Of a stretch of 22,337 nucleotides of DNA, positions 14,694 to 22,337 are shown piece by piece. How positions within the stretch are numbered: position 1 is the first letter of the stretch; the number at the start of each line of letters is the position of its first letter. The position numbers and the translations under genes were made by a program. Below the pieces are notes generated by a model. The model was not told the DNA's origin, did not search any database, and was given only the letters and a program-made list of their open reading frames with translations. Origin of the DNA: Firm-04 sp964463355 (GTDB taxonomy: Bacteria; Bacillota; Clostridia; Oscillospirales; Ruminococcaceae); NCBI GenBank assembly GCA_964463355.1, contig CAYXBP010000025.1, positions 1-22,337 on the forward strand. Reading direction: 5' to 3'.

Positions 14694-15950
14694 TTAACGT
14701 ACCTGCCCGTTGCCGTTGATGAGATACTTGACGGTTGTCAGCGCAGCAAGCCCCATAGGGCCTCTTGTATGCAGCTTCTGGGTAGAGATACCGATCTCCG
14801 CACCAAAGCCGAACTCTCCACCATCCGTGAAACGGGTTGAAGCATTGACATACACCGCAGCAGCATCCACCTCATGCTGAAAACGCTCGGCATTCTCAAG
14901 GGATTTTGTCACAATGCACTCACTGTGATGTGTTCCGTAGCGTTTGATATGTGCCATTGCCTCGTCGAGAGAATCCACAATTTTTACTGCCAGCTGGTAA
15001 TCGAGATATTCCGTTGCGTAGTCGGTTTCATCGGCAGGAATCACGCACTCGCCTAGAATTGCAGCGGTATCCTCACAGCCATGCAGCACCACGGAATGCT
15101 CATCCAGCCTTGCCTTGAGCATGGGCAGCAGCCTAGATGCCACCGCACGGTGAATCAACACGGATTCTACTGCATTGCACACCGATGGGCGTTGGGTTTT
15201 ACCGTTATCAATGATATTCACCGCCATTGCAAGGTCAGCGGAATCGTCTATATAAACGTGGCAGTTGCCCGTTCCCGTTTCAATGACAGGCACCGTTGCA
15301 TTCTCCACCACAGCACGAATCAAACCCGCGCCGCCACGAGGAATCAACACGTCCAGATACCCTGACAGCTTCATCAAGGCGTTTGCAGATTCACGGGTAG
15401 GATCTGTGACGAGCTGCACGGCATCCGCAGGTAAGCCCGTCGCTGTCAGGGCTTCGCGCATGACGTTCGTCAGGCATACATTAGAAGAAAATGCTTCCTT
15501 GCCACCGCGCAGAATCACGCAATTGCCTGCTTTCAGGCAGAGGGTAGCGGCATCTACAGTCACATTGGGGCGACTTTCGAAAATAATACCGATCACGCCC
15601 AACGGCACACGAACTTTTTGAATACGCAAACCATTGGGGCGCACAAAGCCTTCTTCCGTTTTGCCAACCACTTCGTCCAAAGCAATCAGCTTGCGCACGC
15701 CGTCAGCAATGCCTGCAATACGTGCAGGAGTCAGCAATAAACGATCCTGCATTGCCTGCGACATATTGTTTTCCCTAGCGGCCTGTAAATCCTTTGCATT
15801 CGCTGCAATGATCTCATCGGTTCTTGCAATCAGCGCGTCCGCAATGGCTGCCAACGCGTTATTCTTCTGCTTGGGTGATGCCGCCGCTACAATGGTTTCC
15901 ACTGCCTTAGCATTCTTGCCAAGCTGCAATACTACGTTATTATGTTCCAT
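14694..15950 (-). CDS. proA: Gamma-glutamyl phosphate reductase
   Basis: A protein of 418 residues that reduces gamma-glutamyl phosphate to glutamate-5-semialdehyde with NADPH in proline synthesis. It is full length for the family. The aldehyde-dehydrogenase-like motifs are visible: GVIGIIFESRPNVTVD (118-133), KAGNCVILRGGKEA (140-153), and ETGTGNCHVYID (224-235), which holds the presumed catalytic Cys230. I use ATG 15950 because GAAAGGGG lies about 10 nt upstream; an in-frame TTG three codons earlier is too close to that site. The gene begins 5 nt after the proB stop, so the two consecutive enzymes are co-translated from one message. Confidence 0.97.
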   Translation of the reverse strand: MEHNNVVLQLGKNAKAVETIVAAASPKQKNNALAAIADALIARTDEIIAANAKDLQAARENNMSQAMQDRLLLTPARIAGIADGVRKLIALDEVVGKTEEGFVRPNGLRIQKVRVPLGVIGIIFESRPNVTVDAATLCLKAGNCVILRGGKEAFSSNVCLTNVMREALTATGLPADAVQLVTDPTRESANALMKLSGYLDVLIPRGGAGLIRAVVENATVPVIETGTGNCHVYIDDSADLAMAVNIIDNGKTQRPSVCNAVESVLIHRAVASRLLPMLKARLDEHSVVLHGCEDTAAILGECVIPADETDYATEYLDYQLAVKIVDSLDEAMAHIKRYGTHHSECIVTKSLENAERFQHEVDAAAVYVNASTRFTDGGEFGFGAEIGISTQKLHTRGPMGLAALTTVKYLINGNGQVR

Positions 15951-15955
15951 ACCAA

Positions 15956-16777
15956 TCAAACCCCTTTCTTGGCGACAAACCTTGTGCCAATGCTTTTGTT
16001 CTCAAACAGATCATACAGATTTTCGGGGCGGTCACCATTGAGAATGACCATATCAATGCCCGCTTCCGTAGCGATCTTGGCAGCGGCGATCTTCGTTGCC
16101 ATGCCGCCAGTGCCGTTAGGTGTTCCAGCACCTCCTGCAATGCGCTCGATGCTTTCATCAATCTCGTTCACAACAGGAATCAACTGTGCATCAGCGTCAT
16201 GGTGTGGATCAGCCGAATACAAGCCATCGATGTCGCTCAGCAACACCAACAGATCCGCATTCACCAGCTTTGCAACAATCGCAGCCAACGAATCATTCTC
16301 GCCGATTTTCAGTTCCAATTCGTCAATGGCAACCGTATCGTTTTCATTCACTATGGGAATGACCCCCATCTCTATGAGCTGCGCCATGCAGTTACCTGCA
16401 TTCACGCCATCGTCGCCCTTCAGAACCGCCTTTGTCAGCAGAATCTGCGCAACAGTAACGCTGTAATTGCCAAACTGACGGTCATAAAGATACATCAGCT
16501 CACACTGCCCAACCGCCGCACAAGCCTGCTTGCGAGGGGTATCGGTGGGACGTTCACGAAGACCAAGTTTACTGATGCCTAATGCGACCGAACCAGAGGA
16601 AACCAAAATCAACTCCTTACCGGAATTATACAAATCAGCCAGCACACGCACCAGATTATGAAACCGTTGCAGATTCATGCGCCCTGTGGGATATGTAAGC
16701 GTTGAAGTACCGACTTTTACCACCACGCGCTTGCTTTCAGAGGGCATTTTATTTACAAACTGTTCCGTAACACTCAC
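15956..16777 (-). CDS. proB: Glutamate 5-kinase, short form without PUA domain
   Basis: The first enzyme of proline synthesis (glutamate + ATP to gamma-glutamyl phosphate). The amino-acid kinase fold is clear, with VVVKVGTSTLT near the start, LVSSGSVALG, NENDTVAIDE and LLSDIDGLYSADP. The protein stops right after the kinase domain, so the C-terminal PUA domain of E. coli ProB (367 residues) is absent; such short forms are known. I choose GTG 16777 (273 residues) because AAGGAG lies 9 nt upstream. The alternative is ATG 16795, which overlaps the upstream stop as ATGA but has no good ribosome binding site. A third candidate, ATG 16747, matches family length best but has a poor site. Confidence 0.93.
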   Translation of the reverse strand: MSVTEQFVNKMPSESKRVVVKVGTSTLTYPTGRMNLQRFHNLVRVLADLYNSGKELILVSSGSVALGISKLGLRERPTDTPRKQACAAVGQCELMYLYDRQFGNYSVTVAQILLTKAVLKGDDGVNAGNCMAQLIEMGVIPIVNENDTVAIDELELKIGENDSLAAIVAKLVNADLLVLLSDIDGLYSADPHHDADAQLIPVVNEIDESIERIAGGAGTPNGTGGMATKIAAAKIATEAGIDMVILNGDRPENLYDLFENKSIGTRFVAKKGV

Positions 16778-16791
16778 GGGTAAAAACTCCT

Positions 16792-17793
16792 TCATTCACC
16801 GGAATTTCCGGCAATTTTATCATTCATGGGATGATTCACCACATTCTGCGGTACCCCTTCAAAATAGCATCGCAGATTCTCTGCGGCAATGGCAAGCAGA
16901 CGCTCACGCGTTTCCATGGGTGTCCAGGCAATATGCGAAGTGATCATGCAATTTTTTGCAGACCGCAGCGGTGTATCTGCCACCATTGGCTCCTGATTCA
17001 GCACATCCACATAGGCAGCCGCCAAGCGATCTTCATTAAGGGCATCCGCAAGATCCTGTTCATTGACCACGCCGCCTCTCGCCGTATTGATGAGTATTGC
17101 TTCGGGCTTCATCAAACGCAAATTGCTGCGACTGACCATCTCTTTGGAAGCTGCATTGAGCGGGCAATGGATGGAAAGTACATCGGCGCAAGCAAACGCC
17201 TTGGGCACAGAAACCACTGGATAGGAACAGCTTTCTGGAGTAGTACGAGTTGCAACAACAACCTGCATCCCAAAGGCATCCGCGATTTTCGCAACCGCCT
17301 TACCAATACTGCCATATCCGATAATTGCCATGGTTTTTCCGGCAAGCTCCATCGTCGGGTAGGGAAAATACGAAAAAGTGCGATGCCCGATCCATTTCCC
17401 CAGACGAACATCGGCGTTATACAGGGCAAGCTTCTCATAGTGGTCAAGAATATAGGCAAACACCAGCTGTGCCACTGCATTTGTGGAGTAGCTGCCTGCG
17501 TTACATACAGTAATGCCCCTAGCATCTGCCGCGGAGATATCCACATTGTTATAGCCAGTTGCAAGCAGCCCGATGTAGCGCAGATTGGGGCAGGCATCCA
17601 TAACTTCGGCGGTAATAGGTACCTTGTTGCAAATCACGGCATCGGCATCTCCGATGCATTTTGCGGCATCCTGGGCAGCCGTCATTGTAAAACAATCCGT
17701 AGTTACAGCATGATCGTACAGGCAACCTGGGCTGATCTCATATTCATGAGACATTGTGGCAAAATCGAGGATTACCAGGTGCTTTGCTTTCAT
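16792..17793 (-). CDS. D-isomer-specific 2-hydroxyacid dehydrogenase (glycerate dehydrogenase-like)
   Basis: A protein of 333 residues in the NAD-dependent D-2-hydroxyacid dehydrogenase family. The Rossmann motif GYGSIG (159-164) is followed by an acceptor strand ending VVVATRT. The catalytic triad is visible as Arg239 (NTARGG), Glu268 (DVLNQEP) and His287 (SHIAW). It resembles hydroxypyruvate/glycerate dehydrogenases (HprA-like), but D-lactate or another 2-oxoacid is possible and the substrate cannot be fixed from sequence. Its ATG overlaps the stop of the small membrane-protein gene (ATGA), and its own stop falls at the proB start region, so it belongs to the comM-proA transcription unit. 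Confidence 0.9.
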   Translation of the reverse strand: MKAKHLVILDFATMSHEYEISPGCLYDHAVTTDCFTMTAAQDAAKCIGDADAVICNKVPITAEVMDACPNLRYIGLLATGYNNVDISAADARGITVCNAGSYSTNAVAQLVFAYILDHYEKLALYNADVRLGKWIGHRTFSYFPYPTMELAGKTMAIIGYGSIGKAVAKIADAFGMQVVVATRTTPESCSYPVVSVPKAFACADVLSIHCPLNAASKEMVSRSNLRLMKPEAILINTARGGVVNEQDLADALNEDRLAAAYVDVLNQEPMVADTPLRSAKNCMITSHIAWTPMETRERLLAIAAENLRCYFEGVPQNVVNHPMNDKIAGNSGE

Positions 17794-18101
17794 GCGTCAT
17801 CCTCCGCATCAGCCTGTTCAGTGGATGCTTTCTCGGCTTTCTCAGCTTTTGCAAGCTTTCTTCCCTGCAAGATGTACAACACACCTGCCACCAGCATCAG
17901 CACCAGCTCCAACACGCCAACACTGTAATACCAGACCATGCCTTCACGGACATAAATCAGCAGAGAACCTGCCATGGCAGCCATCACTACAGGCCGATAC
18001 CAATTTCTCTGGCGTGCAAATTGCAGCCCGAGAAAAATCACAGCAATCACAACGAAGATCAGATGCTGCGTAAACGAAAGTGGGAAAGTATTTGTGTTCA
18101 T
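17790..18101 (-). CDS. Small membrane protein of unknown function
   Basis: A protein of 103 residues, not recognised. I place the start at ATG 18101 because AAGGAG lies 6 nt upstream; the longer frame to 18179 would run into tcdA. It has three or four hydrophobic segments (HLIFVVIAVIFLGLQFA; VVMAAMAGSLLIYV; VGVLELVLMLVAGVLYIL). A charged C-terminal tail follows (GRKLAKAEKAEKAS, then TEQADAEDDA), probably cytoplasmic. It lies 10 nt after tcdA and overlaps the dehydrogenase gene by 4 nt, so it is translated as part of the operon. No function can be assigned. Confidence 0.8.
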   Translation of the reverse strand: MNTNTFPLSFTQHLIFVVIAVIFLGLQFARQRNWYRPVVMAAMAGSLLIYVREGMVWYYSVGVLELVLMLVAGVLYILQGRKLAKAEKAEKASTEQADAEDDA

Positions 18102-18111
18102 GAGAATCTCC

Positions 18112-18834
18112 TTATTCTTGTTCTTTGATGATTCGGTACTTCGGGATGACCTGGTGTCCATCCAAAAGATTTTGTACAATGGTTGCCGCCATCAGCAAAC
18201 CTGCCGCAGAAGGCACCCACGGCACACTACCAACGGTCTTTTGGGCTGGATTCAATTTCTTCGGCAGTTCCGGGGAATACACCACCTGCAAGCGAGAAAC
18301 GCCCCTTTGCCGCAGACCAATCCGCACGCGCTTTGCCAATGGACAGCCGTAAGTCTTGTCAATATCAGCTACGCGCAGCTGTGTGGCATCCAGTTTATTG
18401 CCCGTGCCCATGCACGAAAGGATCGGCACAGCGGCTTTTGCAGCGTTTTCGATCAGCATCAGCTTATCTGCCAAAGAATCAATAGCGTCAGCGATGTAAT
18501 CGTAATCGGTTAGTTGCAATTCTGTGCCCGTGTAGTGCAGGTTTTGCGGTATGACCATACATTGCGGATTGATGTCCCTGACTCTTTCGGCAACGACCTC
18601 TGCCTTCGCTCTGCCCACTGTAGAATGCAGCGCACAAAGCTGCCGATTGCAATTGGTCAGATTGACGGTATCATCATCCAGCACTGTTAAGGCTCCAACA
18701 CCGCTGCGGGCAAGTGCCTCTGCCACATAGGAGCCGACACCGCCCAACCCGATCACGCAAACATGCGCCTTTGCAAGACGATCAAGGGCATCTTCCCCCA
18801 GCACAAGTGCCGTTCGCTGAAAGCATTCCTGCAT
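18112..18834 (-). CDS. tcdA: tRNA threonylcarbamoyladenosine dehydratase (ThiF/E1-like)
   Basis: A protein of 240 residues in the ThiF/MoeB/E1 family, best matching TcdA (CsdL/YgdL). TcdA cyclises t6A37 of tRNAs to ct6A using ATP. The nucleotide-binding GLGGVGS is at 29-35, the conserved NCNRQ at 61-65, and YIADAIDSLADK follows in the expected place. The Cys in LSCMGTGNKLDAT and the pattern RVRIGLRQRGV support TcdA over ThiF or MoeB, and there are no CxxC zinc pairs. The ATG at 18834 follows GAGGAG with 5 nt spacing. It starts 9 nt after rodA. A sulfur-carrier role is a less likely alternative. Confidence 0.9.
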   Translation of the reverse strand: MQECFQRTALVLGEDALDRLAKAHVCVIGLGGVGSYVAEALARSGVGALTVLDDDTVNLTNCNRQLCALHSTVGRAKAEVVAERVRDINPQCMVIPQNLHYTGTELQLTDYDYIADAIDSLADKLMLIENAAKAAVPILSCMGTGNKLDATQLRVADIDKTYGCPLAKRVRIGLRQRGVSRLQVVYSPELPKKLNPAQKTVGSVPWVPSAAGLLMAATIVQNLLDGHQVIPKYRIIKEQE

Positions 18835-18843
18835 AGCTGCTCC

Positions 18844-19977
18844 TCACTCCGCATCGTAGAACATACGGTATTTCTTGATATTATGGGTATACGCACTGTT
18901 TGCAAGCCCAATGCAAAGGTACATCGAAAGCATTGCGGTACCGCCTGCGCTGAAAAACGGCAGGGGAATACCGATTACGGGCAGCACCTTCAGCACCATG
19001 CCCAGATTAAGCACATAATGGGTAAACAGCATCGCCAGCACGCCAATACAGATGGTTTTGCCCATAGTATCCTTGGCGGCACGGCTATCATGAAACAGGC
19101 GAAGGCAAATGACCGCTATGATGAGCAATATCATCAGGGCACCGCAAAAGCCCATTACCTGCGCAATATGCGAGAAAATGAAGTCGTTGTGCATCTCGGG
19201 CACGGTCACATAGCCGTCGCCATCCAGTCCCAGCCCAAACAGCCCGCCCGCGCGGATTGCTTTCAAGCCCAGATCCTGCTGGTATTCCAGCCCTAACGGA
19301 TCAGTGCCTGGATGAAACAGCACTAAAATACGCTCACGGTGCACATCGCTGAAGATATATTCCCACAATACCCAACAAGCAATGGGCAATGCAGCCAATC
19401 CCGCGAGCAAATACCAAAAGGAAAGTCCTGCGGCAAACAGCATACAAACGATCATCATGGCAAAGACAATCGCGGTACCATAATCGCCCTGCAAAGCCAC
19501 CAAACCCGCTGGAACAGCGGCGTGCAGCAATAGCAGCAACAGGTGCAGCGGATGATTGAGTTTCTCGCCAACCTTGGAAATATGCAGCGAAAAGGTCAGC
19601 AAAAAGGCAATTTTCAAGATTTCCGATGGTTGAATCTGAACAAAGCCCAGATCAACCCATGCAGTATCGTCAGCACCCTCTCTGCCGTAGCCGAGGCTGG
19701 TAAAAGTCAATGCCACCAGACCAAGTGCGACAGGCGCATACAAAAACCAGAATTTCGCGATCTTGCGGTAATCCATCAGCGAAACAATCATGCAGCCAAT
19801 CACCCCTGCGCCCATGGCAATGAGCTGCACCAACCAGTCATTGGCATCAACCTGATCGGAGATGCCCTTAGCAGAAATATGGTACAGCATCACCACACCC
19901 GTAGCGGCGCAAACGGTCACAAGAATCAGCAAAACGTAGTCCAACCGGTGGAAGATGCCCTTGGTATTCTCTTTCAC
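18844..19977 (-). CDS. rodA: Peptidoglycan glycosyltransferase, RodA/FtsW/SpoVE family
   Basis: A polytopic membrane protein of 377 residues from the SEDS family, which polymerises lipid II with a partner class B penicillin-binding protein. About ten hydrophobic segments are visible. Family motifs: QPSE (116-119), ALQGDYGTA (161-169), MHNDFIFSHIAQVMGF (262-277) with the likely catalytic Asp265, and GIPLPFFSAGGTAM (336-349). Residue pattern and length fit RodA slightly better than FtsW, but in a coccus the distinction is uncertain and SpoVE is possible. The start is GTG 19977, supported by AAGGAGG 5 nt upstream. No pbp gene is adjacent. Confidence 0.9.
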   Translation of the reverse strand: MKENTKGIFHRLDYVLLILVTVCAATGVVMLYHISAKGISDQVDANDWLVQLIAMGAGVIGCMIVSLMDYRKIAKFWFLYAPVALGLVALTFTSLGYGREGADDTAWVDLGFVQIQPSEILKIAFLLTFSLHISKVGEKLNHPLHLLLLLLHAAVPAGLVALQGDYGTAIVFAMMIVCMLFAAGLSFWYLLAGLAALPIACWVLWEYIFSDVHRERILVLFHPGTDPLGLEYQQDLGLKAIRAGGLFGLGLDGDGYVTVPEMHNDFIFSHIAQVMGFCGALMILLIIAVICLRLFHDSRAAKDTMGKTICIGVLAMLFTHYVLNLGMVLKVLPVIGIPLPFFSAGGTAMLSMYLCIGLANSAYTHNIKKYRMFYDAE

Positions 19978-20016
19978 AGCGCCCTCCTTTCGGACTGTAG
20001 GATATTCGTAATGGTA

Positions 20017-20715
20017 TTATGCCGCGGGGAATTGGTAGGTTCCGTGGAAGAAAAAGCGGAACCAGTTGGCAAATGCAGTCACCTCGGTATTTTGGCGATA
20101 CATCACCGTATCATCGTAACGGACAAGCAGCATTGGCTCGCCATTTGCATCAATCAGATACAAGCTGCGTACACCCATCGGGTTGCTGCCCGCGCTCTGT
20201 GTAGCGATATTGGCAGCAGCATAGGTATTCTGCTGTGATGCCATATACCAAAGCGTTTTTCTTTCCGCCTCGCCCATGATATTAACAGGTGACGCGGTAG
20301 CGTCGACGAGATAGTAATACTGCAACGTGGCAAACCAGTTTGCGGCAGCAGTATCCAGCGGCTGACGATAACGGTACACATTGCCTTTTTTATCGTAAAA
20401 ATTGACGGTCTGCGTCCTGCCGTCTTCATAATTATCGTAAATCATCACCAGCAAAATATCCTGTGAAGGTTCTGCCACGGTATTTGCATCAAATGCAAAA
20501 GGATAATCGGTTTTGGCATTGGGGTCTTCTGTCACATTGGTCGTAATAGATTCTTTATATGCCGCATTGGGGTCAGGATCAGGCATCCCAAACTGCTGTG
20601 CAGGTGGTGTTTCGGTTCCATCGCCCTTATAGCACCCGCAGCAGGGCAGCAAGAACGCGGTCATCAGCGCTGCGGCACATCGTTTGCAAAATATCATGTG
20701 TGGGGGGGTCTTCAT
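20017..20715 (-). CDS. Hypothetical lipoprotein
   Basis: A protein of 232 residues, not recognised. The N-terminus MKTPPHMIFCKRCAAALMTAFLLPCCGC is a lipoprotein signal peptide ending in a Cys-rich lipobox. A low-complexity Pro/Asp/Thr stretch (about residues 30-70) follows. The folded part contains DILLVMIYDNYEDGRTQTVNF and, later, VRSLYLIDANGEPMLLVRYDD, two beta-hairpin-like halves that may be an internal repeat. The start at ATG 20715 has AAGGAG about 11 nt upstream. It lies 39 nt after comM and 39 nt before rodA. A role at the cell envelope is suggested only by location and the anchor. Confidence 0.75.
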   Translation of the reverse strand: MKTPPHMIFCKRCAAALMTAFLLPCCGCYKGDGTETPPAQQFGMPDPDPNAAYKESITTNVTEDPNAKTDYPFAFDANTVAEPSQDILLVMIYDNYEDGRTQTVNFYDKKGNVYRYRQPLDTAAANWFATLQYYYLVDATASPVNIMGEAERKTLWYMASQQNTYAAANIATQSAGSNPMGVRSLYLIDANGEPMLLVRYDDTVMYRQNTEVTAFANWFRFFFHGTYQFPAA

Positions 20716-20754
20716 TCGTATATTCTCTCCTTGCTTCAGTTCTCTTTTATTCTC

Positions 20755-22278
20755 TCACTGTTTCCAATACTTTCGATCAAGGGTACGGTATTGCACTGCT
20801 TCGGCAATATGCGTAGCATCAATGACCTCAGCGTGCTTCAGATCAGCAGAAGTACGCGCCACCTTCAGCAGACGGTCATAGGCTCTTGCCGAAAGCCCCA
20901 GTTTTTCAAACACCGCCTTCAGCCGTGCCTTTGCGCGGTCTGTCATAGGGCAGAACTGCGCCAGCTTATCGGGAGTGATACGGGCATTGCAGGTGATCTT
21001 TGTGCCCTTAAAACGTTCTGTCTGAACGGCTCTTGCCGCCATAACTCGCGCACGGATCTCTGCACTGGATTCTTCCGGTTTATGGTCTGCAAGATCATCA
21101 AACGAAACTGGTGCTGCTTCAATATGCAGATCAAAACGGTCAAGCAACGGCCCAGAAACACGGTTGAGATACGCTGCCGCCACCCTTTGATTGCAGGTAC
21201 AAGGTCTGGTAGGATGCCCCAAGTAGCCGCAGGGACAAGGGTTCATGGCGGCGATCAGCATAATGCTGCAAGGGTATCGCACAGTGCCTGCCGCACGGGA
21301 TATAGTCACCTCCCTATCCTCCAGCGGCTGCCGTAGGATCTCCAGGGTGCGGCGGTCGAACTCCGCAAGCTCATCCAGAAACAACAAGCCATTATGCGCC
21401 AGCGAAATCTCGCCAGGATGCGGAATCGTCCCTCCACCTGCCAGCCCCGCAGAAGAAATGGTATGGTGGGGCGAACGGAAAGGTCTGACTGCCACCAGCG
21501 GATTATCTGCATCCAACAAGCCCGCCACAGAATGAATATTGGTGGTTTCAATGGATTCTGCAAAGGTCAACGGCGGCAGAATGCCAGGCATACGCTTAGC
21601 AAGCATACTCTTGCCGCTGCCAGGTGGCCCAATGAGCAGCGCATTGTGTCCGCCTGCCGCAGCCAGTTCAAGGGCATATTTTGCTGCCGCCTGACCATGC
21701 ACATCGGCAAAATCGGGAACAACAGGCTGTTTCGCATCAGAAAGCTCTATATGCTTTGTGGGACACAACGGTGCAGTGCCTTCAAAATGTGCTAGCAGCG
21801 CTGCGGCATTGGGCACGCCATAAACGGTCATTCCTTCCACCACAGATGCTTCTCTTGCGTTTTCCATGGGCACATACATGGTTGTGATGCCTCGCTGCTT
21901 TGCAACCAGTGTCATAGGCAGCACGCCGTTCACGCGCCGCACATCGCCGTTAAGCGATACTTCACCGATCATGGCAGCGTCTTTGGGAATTTCAACGCGT
22001 CCCAGTGCCGAAAGAATCGCCATGAGAATGGGCAGATCGTGCATACTGCCATTTTTTCGGGTATCAGCAGGTGCCAGATTCACCACGCAATTCGAGGTTG
22101 GAAACGCAATGCCACATGCATACAATGCAGATTTGATGCGTTCGCGGCTTTCCTGCACGGCAGTATCGGCAAGTCCGACGATCTCAAAGCGCGGCAGCCC
22201 ACGATTAACGGCAATTTCTACCTCTACAGGAAACGCGTTCAAGCCGAACAAGCCCAAACTGTTGACTGCTGCAAACAT
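20755..22278 (-). CDS. comM: YifB/ComM-family Mg-chelatase-like AAA+ ATPase
   Basis: A protein of 507 residues. The start is ATG 22278 (MFAAVNSLGLFGL, the usual family N-terminus), with AGGAGG 7 nt upstream; the upstream in-frame extension is spurious. Residues about 1-170 form the ChlI/Lon-like domain. The AAA+ core has Walker A GPPGSGKS (217-224), Walker B LLFLDE (298-303) and the RFD segment (381-383). Two Cys pairs, NPCPCGY and RPCTC (346-362), are typical of YifB and may bind metal. In naturally transformable bacteria ComM is a helicase that promotes branch migration during recombination of incoming DNA. Its role in Bacillota is little studied. It is the first gene of the operon that runs to proA. 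Confidence 0.95.
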   Translation of the reverse strand: MFAAVNSLGLFGLNAFPVEVEIAVNRGLPRFEIVGLADTAVQESRERIKSALYACGIAFPTSNCVVNLAPADTRKNGSMHDLPILMAILSALGRVEIPKDAAMIGEVSLNGDVRRVNGVLPMTLVAKQRGITTMYVPMENAREASVVEGMTVYGVPNAAALLAHFEGTAPLCPTKHIELSDAKQPVVPDFADVHGQAAAKYALELAAAGGHNALLIGPPGSGKSMLAKRMPGILPPLTFAESIETTNIHSVAGLLDADNPLVAVRPFRSPHHTISSAGLAGGGTIPHPGEISLAHNGLLFLDELAEFDRRTLEILRQPLEDREVTISRAAGTVRYPCSIMLIAAMNPCPCGYLGHPTRPCTCNQRVAAAYLNRVSGPLLDRFDLHIEAAPVSFDDLADHKPEESSAEIRARVMAARAVQTERFKGTKITCNARITPDKLAQFCPMTDRAKARLKAVFEKLGLSARAYDRLLKVARTSADLKHAEVIDATHIAEAVQYRTLDRKYWKQ

Positions 22279-22296
22279 CGTGTTTCCTCCTGTTAC

Positions 22297-22325
22297 AATA
22301 TAATTGGTCGGGTAAAACCTTACAA
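22297..22325 (-). promoter_or_regulatory. Promoter of the comM-proA operon
   Basis: On the minus strand, TTGTAA (22325-22320), a 17-nt spacer and TATATT (22302-22297) lie just before the comM ribosome binding site, giving a leader of only about 12 nt. Confidence 0.6.
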
Positions 22326-22337
22326 CCAGCAAGGGTT

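Overview
The window looks like chromosome from a cellulosome-producing Ruminococcus (Bacillota, Oscillospiraceae). Three consecutive minus-strand genes encode secreted scaffoldins built from cohesin modules, Thr/Ser-rich linkers and dockerins. Their order, scaC-scaA-scaB followed by the first 60 bases of another secreted-protein gene, matches the scaC-scaA-scaB-cttA-scaE cluster known from R. flavefaciens. Balanced base composition, a two-cohesin ScaA and the human-gut-like gene content make R. champanellensis or a close relative the best guess; this is inference from memory, not a search.

Layout, left to right. 1-60: start of a secreted protein (minus), cut by the window edge. 155-7652: scaffoldin operon (minus). 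scaB is broken by two 100-N assembly gaps inside a 42-bp linker repeat, and scaA contains a 538-bp perfect tandem duplication. 7653-8112: gene-free control region with two strong tandem sigma-A promoters, a palindrome, phased direct repeats and a structured leader of about 245 nt. 8113-9372: CapA-family metallophosphatase-like lipoprotein (minus). 9535-12893: gerA-type germinant receptor operon (plus; A, B and C subunits with overlapping ends). 12944-14595: pssA-psd, the two-step phosphatidylethanolamine pathway (minus), with a promoter whose -10 sits inside a 34-bp dyad. 14694-22278: a tight minus-strand run read as comM, lipoprotein, rodA, tcdA, small membrane protein, D-2-hydroxyacid dehydrogenase, proB, proA, with a promoter just upstream of comM.

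How it works together. ScaA carries two cohesins and a dockerin, ScaC is a one-cohesin adaptor, and ScaB has at least six cohesins in two sequence groups plus a C-terminal X-dockerin that would tether the complex to a cell-surface cohesin (ScaE-type, expected beyond the left edge). The rest is housekeeping (proline, phospholipid, peptidoglycan, tRNA modification) plus a sporulation-linked germinant receptor. No tRNA, rRNA, CRISPR array, transposase or phage gene was seen. The most novel-looking material is the regulatory DNA and leader RNA before scaC, the hairpin before scaB, the pssA dyad, and the uncharacterised N-terminal module of ScaA.
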